A stretch of DNA of 64,000 nt from Corbicula japonica (GCA_038501625.1 JAZAYU010000264.1:558001-622000), one strand, 5' to 3'. Shown: positions 41,938 through 54,625, counted from the first letter of the stretch. Notes: generated from the sequence alone by a model not told the origin. Program-made: numbers and translations.

Positions 41938-41999
41938 GCAAGCACACCAGTTTGGGAAGATTTCACAAGCAAAGCCACCAAACTGCATACATCCCTCAA
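41938..41999 (+). CDS. MTSS1: MTSS1-like exon m1
   Basis: Acceptor 'tttttttaatttcag' ending at 41937, donor CTCAA|gtaagt. 62 nt. Encodes PVWEDFTSKATKLHTSL. Confidence 0.88.
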
Positions 42000-44084
42000 G
42001 TAAGTTTTCATAGAGCTTCAGCTCAGGTGTGTGGCGAGCTTTGTAGCTTTCTACATCAGAAGCTCTTCAGATATCTAGATCAGAAGCTGTGTAGATATCT
42101 AGATCACAAGCTCCCTGGCTATCTAGATTTCAAGCTCTGTAGCTATCTAGATCACATGACTTTAATTCAGTTAGTTTGGTGAGAGAGTGCTTGTTAATCC
42201 TTAGACATCAGCATAATATACATGTGTCCTTTCATCATTAGCACAATCAATAAGTGTTTCAGTTCCAGAAATGTTATTTTCCTTCAGAGAATGGGGCCGG
42301 AATGGTGGGGGTGAGCTTTATGTAATACTGTAAGTTTTAAACTAAAGAAAAAACATATATGCTTACTGTAAATAACTATTGATACATGGCTGACAAGTAT
42401 TTCCGATACAGTGTAAGAATATTGAAAATATGTCACAGTAATGAGAAGTGCGTGCAATCGAGTACTTCTTTAATTGTTTGGTTCCCCAGTGTGGCAATAG
42501 ACAGAGCATCTGTAATAATGCTGCTTAACCCTTTAACTCTTTACTCTTTATATAAATATGTTGTGTTTTTCACAACCATGCTGTCTGTTTTGAATCTACA
42601 TACAGAAATAATGAAATGGATCAAAAGGTAACAGTGTAGATCTGGATCTATATATCCCATGGGGTAAAGAGTTAAGAGCTAAGCACAGCACACAACACCA
42701 TTTGTAACCAATGTAGAGCCAGATCAGCTTGTGCTGGGCACAAACTACACTTCAATAACTTTCTTAAGCCTGTGCTAATGAACAATGAAATTCTCCATAA
42801 GAGCCAGTTCGTAACATTAATTCAGTAGATAAAGGTTGATTAACGCTATCCTCCATATATACACCTTTCTTGCGTGTGCCAACAGCGTAGATCCAGAACA
42901 GCCAGCACATTCGTGCCATCTGATAAGGATCTGCACTGTCGCTTTTTGGTCATAAATAACCGAAAAAATCAAAAAGTGATCAGTGTAGATTCTGATCAGA
43001 AGGCATGGGTATGCTGGCTTATCTGGATATACACGGTTCGCCCATGCCCCAAAGGCACATATTATCATATATGGAGGAAAGGGTTAAGTGTTGTAGGTTA
43101 TTATTTCAACCTGTTTCATTATGGCCAGGAAGTAATCCTTAATATATTAATGAGAACGCTACTCATAATTTCTTGGTTTCCAACTAGTACATGTACTTAT
43201 CAGGGAATCTAAATGCTAGTTTAAGTCTGACGGGGTTAAATAGGTCAGATTTGGTCAACATGTGTTTTGTTTTTAATCTCAGATTGCTATCAGAGATTTA
43301 CAATAATGAGCTATGGTAGGCAATTACATACAAGCAAATTGTTTACCAGGTGTTTTCTGTATAAATTTACAGAGTAAATTTTGCAATCAAATTACATTGA
43401 AAGGGTACTAATGCATGTTTGTTGGTACAAGATCTACCATACCTGAGAGGGAGTACATTGACACTATTCATAGTTTGATGTGTAAACATCTAACATGCTT
43501 TTCCCTTATGGAAAACTAAAGTATACTTGAAGAAATAAGAATGCTATTTTCTTAATAAATATATAATATACTTAAAAGAAATTAGTAACACGACTTCTTT
43601 CAACACAAGTTATATATCATGTTTAAAGAAGTTATGTTTCTAATTTCTTTAAGTATATATAAAGCTATTAATTTTACAATAAACTTACCAATGCATTTGT
43701 TTGCAGTCATTTGAGACTAATCTTATTATGATATTGTGTAATAGTAGACTTTTACATGTATTTAAATTGCTGCTTATATTTTTCACATAACTGTTTACTC
43801 CATATATATGCATTTTATCGCAGGTGCAACCAGTGTAGACCCAAATCTACCGGCACATCTGTGTTGTCTGATCAGGATCTGCACTGTTCGCTTTTTGGTC
43901 AGAAATGACGGTAATAAAGAAGCCAACAGTGTTGGCCCAGACAATAAAGGTGCATATATGTAGTAAAGGGTTAATTTCATGTAATAAAGGGATCCCTTTT
44001 TGTGTTTCAGGTCCACATTGGTTGCTACCTCTGCCTTCCTCGAAGCCTTCCAGAAAGTTGCGGACATGGCTACAGGGTCCCGAG
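41938..44084 (+). CDS. MTSS1: MTSS1-like I-BAR (IMD) protein, two internal exons
   Basis: Exons 41938-41999 and 44011-44084 join at phase 2 and read ASTPVWEDFTSKATKLHTSL then STLVATSAFLEAFQKVADMA and TGSR. This is the well-conserved early IMD helix of MTSS1/MTSS2 (missing in metastasis), whose inverse-BAR domain binds phosphoinositide membranes and bundles actin. The preceding exon (initiator Met region) and all later exons (rest of IMD, proline-rich part, WH2) are not in view. The last donor is phase 1 at 44084. Whether it is MTSS1 or MTSS2 type cannot be told from 45 residues; invertebrates usually have one gene. Confidence 0.85.
42016..42160. repeat. about 25-bp tandem array after MTSS1-like exon m1
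   Basis: About five diverged units of AGCTCTGTAGATATCTAGAT CA, starting 17 bp past the donor. Confidence 0.8.
42840..43087. mobile_element. PB-MITE, full
   Basis: TTAACGCTATCCTCCATATA and ATATATGGAGGAAAGGGTTAA (core TATGGAGGAAAGGG). Both hairpins. A degenerate copy also lies at 42527-42675. Confidence 0.85.
43572..43664. repeat. small foldback repeat
   Basis: TATACTTAAAAGAAATTAG and CTAATTTCTTTAAGTATA are inverted. Inner arms GACTTCTTT and AAAGAAGTT. Confidence 0.7.
43785..43974. mobile_element. PB-MITE, near-full
   Basis: Left end eroded (TTTACTCCATATATATGC). Right end GTAGTAAAGGGTTAA intact. Confidence 0.8.
44011..44084 (+). CDS. MTSS1: MTSS1-like exon m2
   Basis: Acceptor 'ttttgtgtttcag' ending at 44010, donor CGAG|gtaagt. 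74 nt. Encodes AFLEAFQKVADMATGSR, the IMD signature. Just upstream is a PB-MITE ending at 43974. Confidence 0.9.
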
Positions 44085-44165
44085 GTAAGTCATGTGACCA
44101 AAAGCACAGATATCAAGCTGCTCATTCGTCAGTTATGAGATTGTGTGCATAAATGCAATCAATGA

Positions 44166-44215
44166 CAGAGATTTGAGACAGGTCTCTCCTCAGTTCTGTA
44201 ACCTTGAACCCAGAG
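44166..44215. mobile_element. partial FB-MITE (right arm)
   Basis: GAGATTTGAGACAGG and CTCAGTTCTGTAACCTTG. Confidence 0.55.
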
Positions 44216-44396
44216 ATTTATGACTGTGAGAAAGGTTGGAATCATAGCTCAGAGGAAAGAATATCAATATGTGCTGCTAAACTCTTCAAGCTATGGGGAA
44301 TAGCTTGATTTATAGTTTGATGGTTCAGTATTTGTTACAGAGCAAAATATCTCCTGTGGTGCCACAGTAAGTGGTTTTGTGTTGAGATGATCTCTT

Positions 44397-44539
44397 AGCC
44401 CTTCACTTCATGGGATATTGCTGTTATCTAACGGCAAACATTGAATATCATTTGTATGTGCCGATTGTGCCAGCTGATATGGCTCTATGCTGGTCACACA
44501 CACAGACAATAAAACCCATATGTATCAGTTATTGGTTAA
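44397..44539. mobile_element. degenerate PB-MITE
   Basis: TTAGCCCTTCACTTCATGGG and a right end GTATCAGTTATTGGTTAA. It shares the TTAA at 44536-44539 with the next copy. Confidence 0.6.
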
Positions 44540-44666
44540 CCCTTTCCTCCATTTGACACACCTTTATTACCTGGGTGAACAGTGTAGATCCCCGACTGCC
44601 ATCTGATCAGGATCTGCACTGGAGGCATATGCGTAAAAATGCTTATATATGGAGGAAAGGATTTAA
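44536..44666. mobile_element. PB-MITE, short
   Basis: TTAACCCTTTCCTCCATTTG and TATGGAGGAAAGGATTTAA. Only one hairpin. The TTAA is shared with the degenerate copy on its left. Confidence 0.85.
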
Positions 44667-45458
44667 ATCAAGATCTATTATATTAAAAATTACAGACATA
44701 AGCTTTCTTATTACATAAGGCATTGAACTCCGTATTGATTGCTTATTACCATGTAAGGTAGGCCATAGTCTTACATTAATGTATACTATTACGTAAGTAA
44801 ATATGTTGATGGGGTTGGTGAATGCAGATGACTTATTATTTTATCAGATATTTTGGGGATTGTACCATGTAGGTGATAATTATGACAAGCGCAGTAATTT
44901 ATGGATGGGACGATGTCACATCGAATGCTTGTGGTAAAGATTATTCAAGAGTGAAAGTATAAAAATGATGCACCTATAAAAGTAGCTTTTCAAATGTTTA
45001 CTCATTGATGCAGCTAATGTTGATCCACTTAGTTATTGAGTTTGATGTGTGAGGCAAAAATTTCATCATAATTGAATGTTTTAAAAATCTTTAAAAGATT
45101 AACTCTCCTAGCAAGTATACAAGGCCTGTACTAGTAGGGGATTTGAATAGGGCATGGCTAATGTACTTTAAAAAAAAATAAAAAATTTTGTTGCTCTCTT
45201 AGTCACAGGTGGTATTTACTTTTTTGAAGTGAATTTTACAGAATGTTTTTAAATCAAATTTGTTGTGTTTTTTGGATGTCTTTCAAATAGTGTTTGTTTC
45301 ATAGTTAATTTACAGGTCTATTTAAAGTTGTAGCTGATCTAGACCTTGATTGAATCAAGAAAAGAACCAGCCTTTTGGGCTTAGGAAACACATTTTTCAG
45401 GAATAATTTTACTTACCGAGTCCTATCCTATGTGCCTAGTATCAGGCAGGTATGATAT

Positions 45459-45695
45459 TTAACCCTTTACTCCATATAAACACATTTGATCACATGTATG
45501 AACTGTGTAGATCCAGATCAGCTGGCACATCTGTACTATCTGATAAGAATCAGCTCTGTTTGCCTTTAGATTCATTTTGATATTTCTGACCAAAAGTAAA
45601 CAGTTAAGATCCTGATCAGACTGTACAAATGTGATCTGGATCTACACTGTTTTCCCATGCAATAAAAGGTGTATATGTATGGAGGAAAGGGTTAA
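45459..45695. mobile_element. PB-MITE, full
   Basis: TTAACCCTTTACTCCATATA and GTATGGAGGAAAGGGTTAA. Both hairpins. Confidence 0.88.
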
Positions 45696-46684
45696 TAACT
45701 AGCAGCTCACCAACCAGCCATATCTGAACAAGTCCTGATTAAGACTTGAACATTTGAACTACTGCTCCTAAGGCCATGGCTCTTACTGCTAGACCACAGA
45801 TTATGTACACAGTATATGTAATAAAAAAAACTGCCATAATTATGGTGAAGAATTTAACTCTTCTGAATTTAACTTTTCATTACTAACAATTTAACAGATG
45901 ACATGTTTATCTTTAGTAGATATCTTACTGTGCAAGTGTGCATGCACCAACATTTTTTTTTTAAACCTGTACAAATGGAAATTTTATTTCTCTTACTGGA
46001 TTTATTACAGCTAGATATTTACTTCATATTTTAGATACTAAATTGTTAAATTCTTAAAAATTGTGCCCATTTAGCCTTAAGTTCTCTTAGATCAAAATGC
46101 ATGAATCTTCTTCATTTGAAACCCCTGATGGACTGAATAGCTTACATTGCCCTGTATGACAGTACTGATGACTGATCATGGTCTACATTAACTGCTAGTC
46201 GCAATATTAAATGTTACTGATTTATTGAATCCATTTTCAACATCCTTCTATGTAAGGTAAATGGTTGGTAATGAGGTATTTGATGTCAGTTGTCATCTCA
46301 TGTTAGGACTAAAGTGTTAATTTTTGTGAAATTAATTAACAACATCAAAGTCGTCTTCTCTCAGTTAACCACTGGTGTCATATTAGAATTTTATTAAACT
46401 GATAGTTTTAAAACAACTATATGCAAGAAACACTTTTAATTAATTTCCTATGAAAACATACCTTGCATTAATTGTGGTGAAATTTACCTACTGTACAGTT
46501 ACATTTACTGACTAAAGCTGAATCATCGGTTCACCTGGAAGTTAAGTACGAAAATATAACCTACCATGTTGTCTGTATTAATGCTTATGTCAAATGAACA
46601 TATATATTTACCTATAAAGTTATATTTTCAAAGGAAAAGGGTAGAAATATAAAAAGAAAGTTACATAGAATTCATTGTTTCTTC

Positions 46685-46904
46685 ACCCGTGAGATATGAT
46701 GGGGGCGAACATTGTAGATCGAGATCATCTGGCACATCCCTGCCATCTGATCAGGATCTATATTGTTTAATTTTAGATTCATTTGGTTATTTCAAAGATG
46801 CAGCCAGTGTAGATCGAGATCAGCAGACATTAATGTATCGGCTGTTCTGGATCTACACTAGTAACATGTGTTAAAACACACATATATATAAAGTAAAGGG
46901 TTAA
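46685..46904. mobile_element. PB-MITE, left end eroded
   Basis: Both hairpins (GTAGATCGAGATCATCTGGC ... CTGATCAGGATC; GTGTAGATCGAGATCAG ... CTGTTCTGGATCTACAC) and right end AGTAAAGGGTTAA. Confidence 0.8.
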
Positions 46905-47129
46905 GCTTCTTCAGAATTTTCCGAAGAGAGAAAATTAACGTTCACACAGAATTGCATTCTTGGGAAGTCTTTTACATAGCCATTTTGCAAGACAGTAAAA
47001 GCCAATCAGAAAAAGAAGTAAGATATGACCATTTTGTGTTTGTCTTGACAGACCAATCAAAAAGTTGACATTCTGAGCACATTTTGCCAGCTTCTGCAAT
47101 TTCTTGGAAGATTAGTATACATGTATATT

Positions 47130-47342
47130 ATCCCTTTACTCCACAGATACACATTTATTGCATGGGCATGTGTGCAGTCTGATCAGGATCTAAACTGTTC
47201 ACATTTAATTCACTAAGCAGGTAATTTCAGACCAGAAAGTCAATTGTGTAGGTCCAGATCATATACATGTAGCATAAGATGTGCTGGCTGATCTTGATCT
47301 ACACTGGTCATACATGTGATAAAAGATGTATTTGGAGTAAAG
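47130..47342. mobile_element. degenerate PB-MITE
   Basis: ATCCCTTTACTCCACAGATA and TATTTGGAGTAAAG. The hairpins are partly kept. Confidence 0.7.
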
Positions 47343-47817
47343 TGAAGATGCAAAATTTTTGCCTGCCAAAGAAAAACATAAACAAGAGAAGGGTATTTGT
47401 CATTTTTGCACTGTATCCATGATTTGAATAAATTAAACATCTAAACATGCAGCTGCTGTGCTGAGAGATGCTGGATGCATAAATCATGACTGTGGATCTC
47501 GTTTTCAGTTATTTTTGTCTGACATCATTCATAGTAATCGCCTTATATTATACGGCAACTGTATTCAGGCAGTCTTTTGTATTGTCACTGTTTCATTTGT
47601 TGAAGCTCCAAAATACATTTTGTAGTGCAGAGTATCGAATATCCTATTTAAGACCTGTCAGGGAAAGAATTGGCTGAAAAGGAATTAAAAATAATAAGAT
47701 TTGTTACGGTTTCAGATTTCAAAACACATGATTTCTTCAGTTGTCAATGATTAATTTCGATCAGTTCGATTTTACTAATAATACAAAGTATTTTGACTTC
47801 CTTCCTCTTGACTAATT

Positions 47818-48200
47818 ATCCTCAGCTGCATAGCGGCTGGGGGATATAGGAATGGTCTTCATCCATCTGTCCGTCCTTCCGTGCGTGCACATTTCATAGC
47901 GGCTAGGGGATATAGGAATGGTCTTTGTCTGTCCGTCCGTACGTCTGTCCGTCCGTCCTTCCGTGCATTTCGTGTCCGGTCCATAACTTTTCAACCCCTA
48001 GAAGGATTTTCATGAAACTTTAGTTAAATGTTCTCCCCATCAAGACGACGTGCAGAACCCATGTTTCAACATGGCCAGCTCAGTGTCAAGGTCACCAGAG
48101 GCGTTTGAAGATTTGAACCATGCATTTCGTTTCCAGTTCATATCTTCTGAACCCCTGGAATGAATATCATGAAACTTAAGTGAAAAGAGCTATTGTTTAA
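47818..48200. mobile_element. fragment of a (GTCC)n-bearing repeat element
   Basis: 'tagcggct(g/a)ggggatataggaatggtct' occurs twice (47831 and 47898), with runs of GTCCGTCC, then CATTTCGTGTCCGGTCCATA and a related CATTTCGTTTCCAGTTCATA 130 bp later. The layout resembles 27.5-28.6 kb and 61.5 kb: (GTCC)n followed by 'ccataactt' units. Confidence 0.6.
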
Positions 48201-49190
48201 TTTGCTCTTAACCATCCATAACCTTTCCCACATTCACATCTGCGGCAGGGGATATTGCTGTCGTTCTGACTGCCTTGTTATCATTGGCGGCTTTTGAATG
48301 TTCATATGAGCATACAGCATGAAAACTTGCACGGAAAGGTGGAAATTGCTTAAATACTTTAACCCTTGTTGTGCTGGATTAACTTGATCTACACTGTTTG
48401 CCCGTGGGATAACGGCCATATCCCATGTGTTACGGGTTTAGCAAGAAGTGTTATCTTGACGGAAGCTTCTAATACATATATGTCCCTAATCCTCACCTTC
48501 ATTCAGTAGAACTGCTGAAAAACACAAATCAAGCATTTTATGATGTAATTATGAAATGAATGGGAGAAATCTTTCCACTCATATGCACCAGATGTTTATA
48601 TTGTGCAGAAATAAACCTGATTTAGCATTTTTTAAATTGAGAGTATTCAATTGCATTAGCAGACATTAGATCCAGGGCAATACATGTTGTTTCATAATAG
48701 AAATGTGCATTTAATACAAAGCTTGCCAGCGAAAGATTTTAAGATAAAATAACTACCATACAAAATGTCTGGATGACTCCTAATAAATCAGAAATACCAT
48801 GACACTGGAATAAAATATTTATGCTATCTGATGACAGACGTTCAAAGGAGAAGTTAGTATTATTTTTAACAATATAACATTTATCACATACCACATATAA
48901 AGTTCTCTGTGAGGGCCAGATATTACTGTATTTAACAGTAGGTAATGAAATCGAAAGGTCCCTCCAGTGATTGATTTATAACTGTTGTTATTTTTGTTAC
49001 AAAGGTTTTATTTCGAAACAAGTTTTGTTCATTGAACCTTATAGGTTTTAAAATTTTTTGTGACCTCCGAAAAACAGCTGATTTGGGTTAAAATTTGGTC
49101 ATGGGCAGTTAAATTTAACAGGACACACCTGTCTTTGAGATTTTGACAGTCAGGGACCAGCCCAAAGTCTTAGTAAAAATTAATGTTAAT
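48200..49190. other. MTSS1-like intron, mostly featureless
   Basis: Only a short PB-MITE remnant at about 48357-48438 (TTAACCCTTGTTG ... CCCATGTGTTACGGG). Confidence 0.45.
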
Positions 49191-49430
49191 TAATTAACTC
49201 TTTACTCCATATATATACAACTTGTATCAAATTGGTGAACAGTGAGATCCAGATCAAATGGCACATCTTTGCTGTCTGATCAGGATCTAAACTGTTCGCT
49301 TTTAGATTAATAGGGTTATTTCTGACCAAGATGTTAACAGTGTAGATCCCAATCCAATGGCACAGATGCTCTGGCTGATCTAGATCTACACTGGTTACCC
49401 ATGAAATAAAGGCATATCTATGGTGTGAAT
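49190..49430. mobile_element. PB-MITE, right end eroded
   Basis: TTAACTCTTTACTCCATATA, both hairpins, and a right end ATCTATGGTGTGAA. Confidence 0.75.
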
Positions 49431-49935
49431 AGCAGACAGTCTAAACTGTCTTTGCACTTGTTGCAAATGTTACAGATGCTGTGCTTAGCAATTGAACGAT
49501 TCAAAATTGAACCATATTTATGGCAGAGATTGTTAACTGACTTGGGAATTGGTACAAAAATTAATTTTTGAAGTGACCACTGATGTCCACTTTAAATTTC
49601 AATCAGTAAGGACAAGTTCGTAATTGTAAATAAACAAAATATAAAAATGTTACGAGGTTGTCAACCGTACTTCAAGTGGTCTAAATATTGCAATCCTTTC
49701 AAAGATATTGGGACCAATGTAACGGAATGAGCTACTTAAGATTTACGGAGTTATTTAAGGATTTTGTAAAGCTGCTAACTTGATCCAATTTTGAAACAGA
49801 AAAGAACTACAAGTGTTCCACAAGTGCCAAATCATGAAAGGAACTACAAGAAAAGAACACTAAAGTAAAGGAAGTTACATACATTAGTAGAATATAATAC
49901 TACTTAAACTTCAGAGCCAAAGCTTGGCCAAAGTG

Positions 49936-49995
49936 AAGATTATAAAACTGAGATTGGAGACCAGTCACAAATGACAAATCTCAAGCATCTGATGA
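49936..49995. mobile_element. partial FB-MITE (left arm)
   Basis: AAGATTATAAAACTGAGATT, GGAGACCAGTC, AATCTCAAGCATCTGATGA. Confidence 0.6.
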
Positions 49996-50606
49996 TTTAA
50001 TAAATATAAGGTTACAAGAGGTGTTCAGCCAGTTGGGTAACCTCTTTATGATGTTTTAGTTTCTATACAGTATACACCTGTTCTGCCATAAGTATTGCAA
50101 TACTTCCTAATATGAAAAAAGAGCCAGAAAGAAAATGAGAAAGTGATTATGTCGGTACCTGTCAAATCAAACCAGAAACCCTTAGTTGGTGGTCTGAATG
50201 TTTGCGGCCCGACCAGCTAGCCAAACTCTACTGCCATTGCGCAAATCTTGTGAAGTTCCATGAGGACTATACCAGTGAAACTTCATTTTAGACATTTAAT
50301 ATATAGCCTGCGTTACCTTGCTTCAGAACTCGATTATCTAGTGTACGAAAAGCAGCAGTTTTGGCATGATGGTATCTCAACCCAGGCCATGTAATCAGGA
50401 ATCTATGCACCCACAGCAGTTCACTGTTCCCATTCATGTTTTACTTCGAACTGGAAGAGTTTTTGTAATTAAAGTGATTATAATTTGTTTTTCTGTTGAA
50501 CTCAAGCTAAGTTCTCTACAACAAGAGCTATTACATGTACTATGATATCATTTTTGGCAATTGTTTAAATTTTCCCGATTTTCAATGAGGGTAAATGCCA
50601 AATTTA

Positions 50607-50796
50607 ATCATTTACTCCATTTATCCCCCTTTATCATAAGGGCAACCAGCATAGATCCAGCCACTTGGTCAAAAATAACCAAATGAATCTAAAAGGGAAC
50701 AGCATAGATTCTGATCAGATGGTACATATGTGCTAACTGATGTGGATATAATTTTTCCCCCTCATTAAAAATGGCATATCTATTGAGTAAAAGGTT
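50607..50796. mobile_element. degenerate PB-MITE
   Basis: TTAATCATTTACTCCATTTA and ATTGAGTAAAAGGTTAA with a GGTCAAAAATAACC centre. Confidence 0.65.
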
Positions 50797-50992
50797 AAAT
50801 CTCAGAAAATTACACCATGTCATAAAATGTCATCATAGAAATATATAATTGGGTGAACTAAAGCCCTCAGGAATATATCATTAGTGGATTTTGCACAAAA
50901 ACTTGTCCCTGTGAAAAAAAACCCTGTTGTTGCCAATATTTATTATGTGACACTTGGAAATTTGGGAAATTTAAGCACCCATTTTTAGTTTT

Positions 50993-52566
50993 TTTATCCC
51001 ATTTCTCCATGTACACTCCTTTATGGCATGGGCAAACAGTGTAGATCACAGATGTGCTGGCTATACGCCTTTCCAATAAACAGTTTCGCAGTCCTGTACG
51101 AGTTACTTCCCGCGACCGAAAATCAATCCAAAACGAGGCTCTGCAGGATAGCTGAACAATCGGGCTAATGGCTTAAGCACATAATAGCTAACCTTATCCG
51201 CTATATTGCAGGTCTGCGTTCGTCGCCGGCGGTAAAAAAAATAAGTTGCTGGTCTGTTATTCTAGCCAGACTTTCTTATGTTTACTATTTGTTAGATATT
51301 TAGATTTTTAATGATTTAAGAACATGTACCATTCTTGTTGATAGTAGGCAGTATGAAACGCAATTTGGACAAACATAAGCATTAATTTTACCAATTATGT
51401 ACAACAATTTCTTCTTAATATCTTTTCTGCTGAAAATATATTTTACTGGTGTAAATGTTGCAAATTGCTAAGGCTAGTAATGCACTATTATCCTGAAATC
51501 GTGATATGTCAACATCTGGTTACATGATCTGAAGACAAAAAAATACAATCTGAATTTGTTGATACTTACACATACAGAATTGTCCTAAGAAATTAAGGCG
51601 TTTATGGTCAACGAATAAATAATTTGAATATTTAAAATGTTACGTATACTTCACACGCAAATATGATTGATTCTGTCTTGAAATAAAACAGGATCGGTAA
51701 TCTGATTGTTTCTTGTAGAAGTATCATTCGTAGAATAAAATCCAAGGATTTAGATGCCGACTTCCAAAAAGATGGGAATATTTATATCACAATATGGTTG
51801 CATATCCAATTTAGATTTCTTAGGTTTGACAGATTGAAATTTTGGCATAAAAGCCCAAACTCTTAATTAAACATATATAAAATGTTTTGACAAGATTTGT
51901 TTCTTATTGACGGCTTTTGTTTTTAAAACGTGTCGCAATGTTGATTAAGAATCCGCTATATCAAATACATTTGCTGGCACATCCAGTAGTTAAAGGACTC
52001 CGAAATACTTAAGAATTGGGAGGTGTAGATACATTGCAAATAGAAATTACACGATCTCTATTGGTCAATGATATCTGCCCCTTTAAGTAATCGACAGATG
52101 ACCCCGTGTGCCAGACAGTTTGACATGTTTATGGCATGCCGCCTTCAAAATCAATCGCCGCCGACATTATCACAACATGATGTCAGTAGTTGAATAGACA
52201 CGCTAATCCTGAAACGAGACTCAATTAAGCCGTGAAGAGAACACTGCGACTGTCTGTTAGTTCAAGTCGTTTAGAGGAATAATGAATTGACACTTTTAGT
52301 CAGAAACCTGATTGTTTTATAAATTATTTTAAAAAATATCATGACACTGATGTATTATTACTAATTCAAAGAGAAAATATGTTTTCCAAAAAAGAATTTT
52401 ATTATAAAAAAGAAAGTTGTAGGTACATATTCCCTATTACGTTATTACAGCGAGCAATCATTTTTCCTGTAGAGCAGTCACGTGACTGGACAGGGGAGGT
52501 AACCAAATAAATTCATCGAATTATTGGAAAGGCGTATAAAGGTCTATATATATGGTGTAAAGGGTT
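50993..52566. mobile_element. PB-MITE split by a 1.48-kb transposon
   Basis: The left part of a PB-MITE (50993-51061: 'cccatttctccatgtacac', GTGTAGATCACAGATGTGCT) stops where a different element starts. The right end ATATATGGTGTAAAGGGTTAA resumes at 52539. See 51062-52538. Confidence 0.65.
51062..52538. mobile_element. non-autonomous TIR transposon (TA target, Tc1/mariner-like?)
   Basis: TATACGCCTTTCCAATAA at 51062-51079 and its exact inverse TTATTGGAAAGGCGTATA at 52521-52538. If the outer TA is the duplicated target, the terminal repeat is TACGCCTTTCCAATAA. No long open frame is inside. The superfamily guess rests only on the TA flank and length. Confidence 0.7.
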
Positions 52567-52872
52567 AAGCACTTAGTTTCCTCTGTTTTATACGCATGGA
52601 ATGCTGAACAAGAACAATTTTTTATAATCTTTCCTGTCTTTATTTGCTCTACATGTTTTTCATGAACCTTTGAAGTTCTTTGAATGAAAGGGTTACAAAT
52701 TGTTACTTCATATGATTGAGATATTTCATTCAAATGCAGTAAGTGTTTGTTAAACCCTTTCACTAGACTGCTGCTTATCTGTGTATGCAGCATATTAAAC
52801 ATGGTAAGTTTGATAGCAGACTGTGGAGGTTCAACTAATAGCTGTTTTTATGTTTGTATTTTATCTTTCATT

Positions 52873-53290
52873 CATGATATCAAAATTTTGAAATAGCAAT
52901 CTTAAATATATATTTTATGGTTCATTCAAGTTTATCAAAATTCTAAAATAGCAGTTTTAAATTGGTATTTTACGGGTTTATTTACAAATGTATGATATCA
53001 AAATTTCAGAATAGCAGTTCCATGTATGTATTTTATGGTTCATTCAAGATATCAAAATCCTGAAATAGCAGTTTTAGGTTTGTATTCTATGGTTCATTCA
53101 AGATATCAAAATAGTGAAATAGCAGTTTTAGGGGTTTTTTTATGGTTCATTCTAATTATCAAAATTCTGAAATGTTATAATAGCAGTTTTAAGGATTGTT
53201 TTTTATGGCCCATTCAAGATATTAATATTCAAAATTTTGAAATGGCAGTTTTAGGGTTGTAATCTATGGTTCATTGAAGCTTATCAAAAT
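52873..53290. repeat. about 60-bp tandem array
   Basis: Six or seven diverged units of TTTTATGGTTCATTCAAGAT ATCAAAATTCTGAAATAGCA GTTTTA. The frame across it is a translation of the repeat. Confidence 0.9.
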
Positions 53291-53546
53291 TCTGTGAATA
53301 TTCAAATACATAACAAGAAAAGTATAACACAGATGTGTTATATGTGGACGACATTTAAAAGAGGTTAGATGTTGGGTGTAAGAGTTCATGCAGGTATTTT
53401 CATAGCACTAACCACATTGAATGAATTTGCTCTATTTAAATTCAACAGTATCTTTCAAAATTGTTCTACCACGTACATGGCAATTCCTTTGGTACTTTCA
53501 GGATGAAAAATCTATACTAACTTTATATATTCAGCATCTTGATCCA

Positions 53547-53561
53547 GGGGGGGGGGGGGGG
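53547..53561. repeat. poly-G tract
   Basis: Uninterrupted run of about 15 G, likely length-variable and hard to sequence. Confidence 0.95.
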
Positions 53562-54239
53562 ATGGGAGGGGATGGGGATGAGTCACAATTATTCTGAACA
53601 ACAGAAAAAGACCTACAAAAAATGGTTATACAATAATTATTTACTTTATAGACAAGAAATCGCCTTTTTGTAAAACAGAAACCCACAAGAACCATCAATT
53701 TCAACATCAAAAACATTTGTAAACAAAGAACCATCATAATATAGGTCACATTCACGCGCCGAAAATCAAGTCATAGGATTGCCAATATTCGTAAACAGAA
53801 CACAAACTTTAATATCATCCAAGAATAACTATCTGAACAATGTCTCTTACTACACTCTTTCTATAACTGCTTACAACAATAAACTTTCAATTCGCATAAT
53901 TAAAAGGAAACACCGACTCCTCGATCTATTTATATAATTTATACATGCATATATATTTATATTTATAGTTAAGGGGAGATAATTCAATTCAATATTTATA
54001 TTTATATACTCAATTATAAATAGCTTGACATTGAACTTAAAGTGCATACAACATGGTTCCCGTTCATTACTCAACGATCTATATATAAAGCCGGGCCAGC
54101 TTGTTCTCAGCATTCGCTATAAACCTCTATTTAAAGCCGGGCCTAAACTCCCCTTCAGCCGGCCTAATTGTACTAAAGTAAATATACTCAAGTAATAGTT
54201 ACATAGTAATAATATATTATGACCCATCATTCGTCCAGA

Positions 54240-54350
54240 AAATGTGATTGGAGACGAGTCTTGAAACTCAAGATTCAGATTGGTCAGTTTGAGTTTTGGT
54301 TTGATTTCAGCCAATCAGATTCTTAGGATTTGAGACTGGTTTCCAGTCTT
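54240..54350. mobile_element. diverged FB-MITE
   Basis: Right arm good (TTTCAGCCAATCAGATTCTT, GATTTGAGACTGGTTTCCAG). Left arm reduced to GATTGGAGACGAGTCTTG. Confidence 0.65.
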
Positions 54351-54625
54351 GGGTGCATATTCTAAGATGTACCTAATGTTGCACATTTAATTCCAGCATG
54401 GTCAATTGTCCTCTGGTCAGATCAATATCCCTTGGATAATTATATGGTCAGTTTATGATGACCAAGTCCTAGCAAACAGCTACACTGTGATTATCTGTGT
54501 GTCAAACAGTGACCTACAAACTGTCAGCAGATGTCACCAACAGACAATCCTCAGCTATTGAACTGTCCGCTTTGAAGGGATTATGTCTAATAAATGAATT
54601 TTGCGGTATTTCAACCAACACATTT

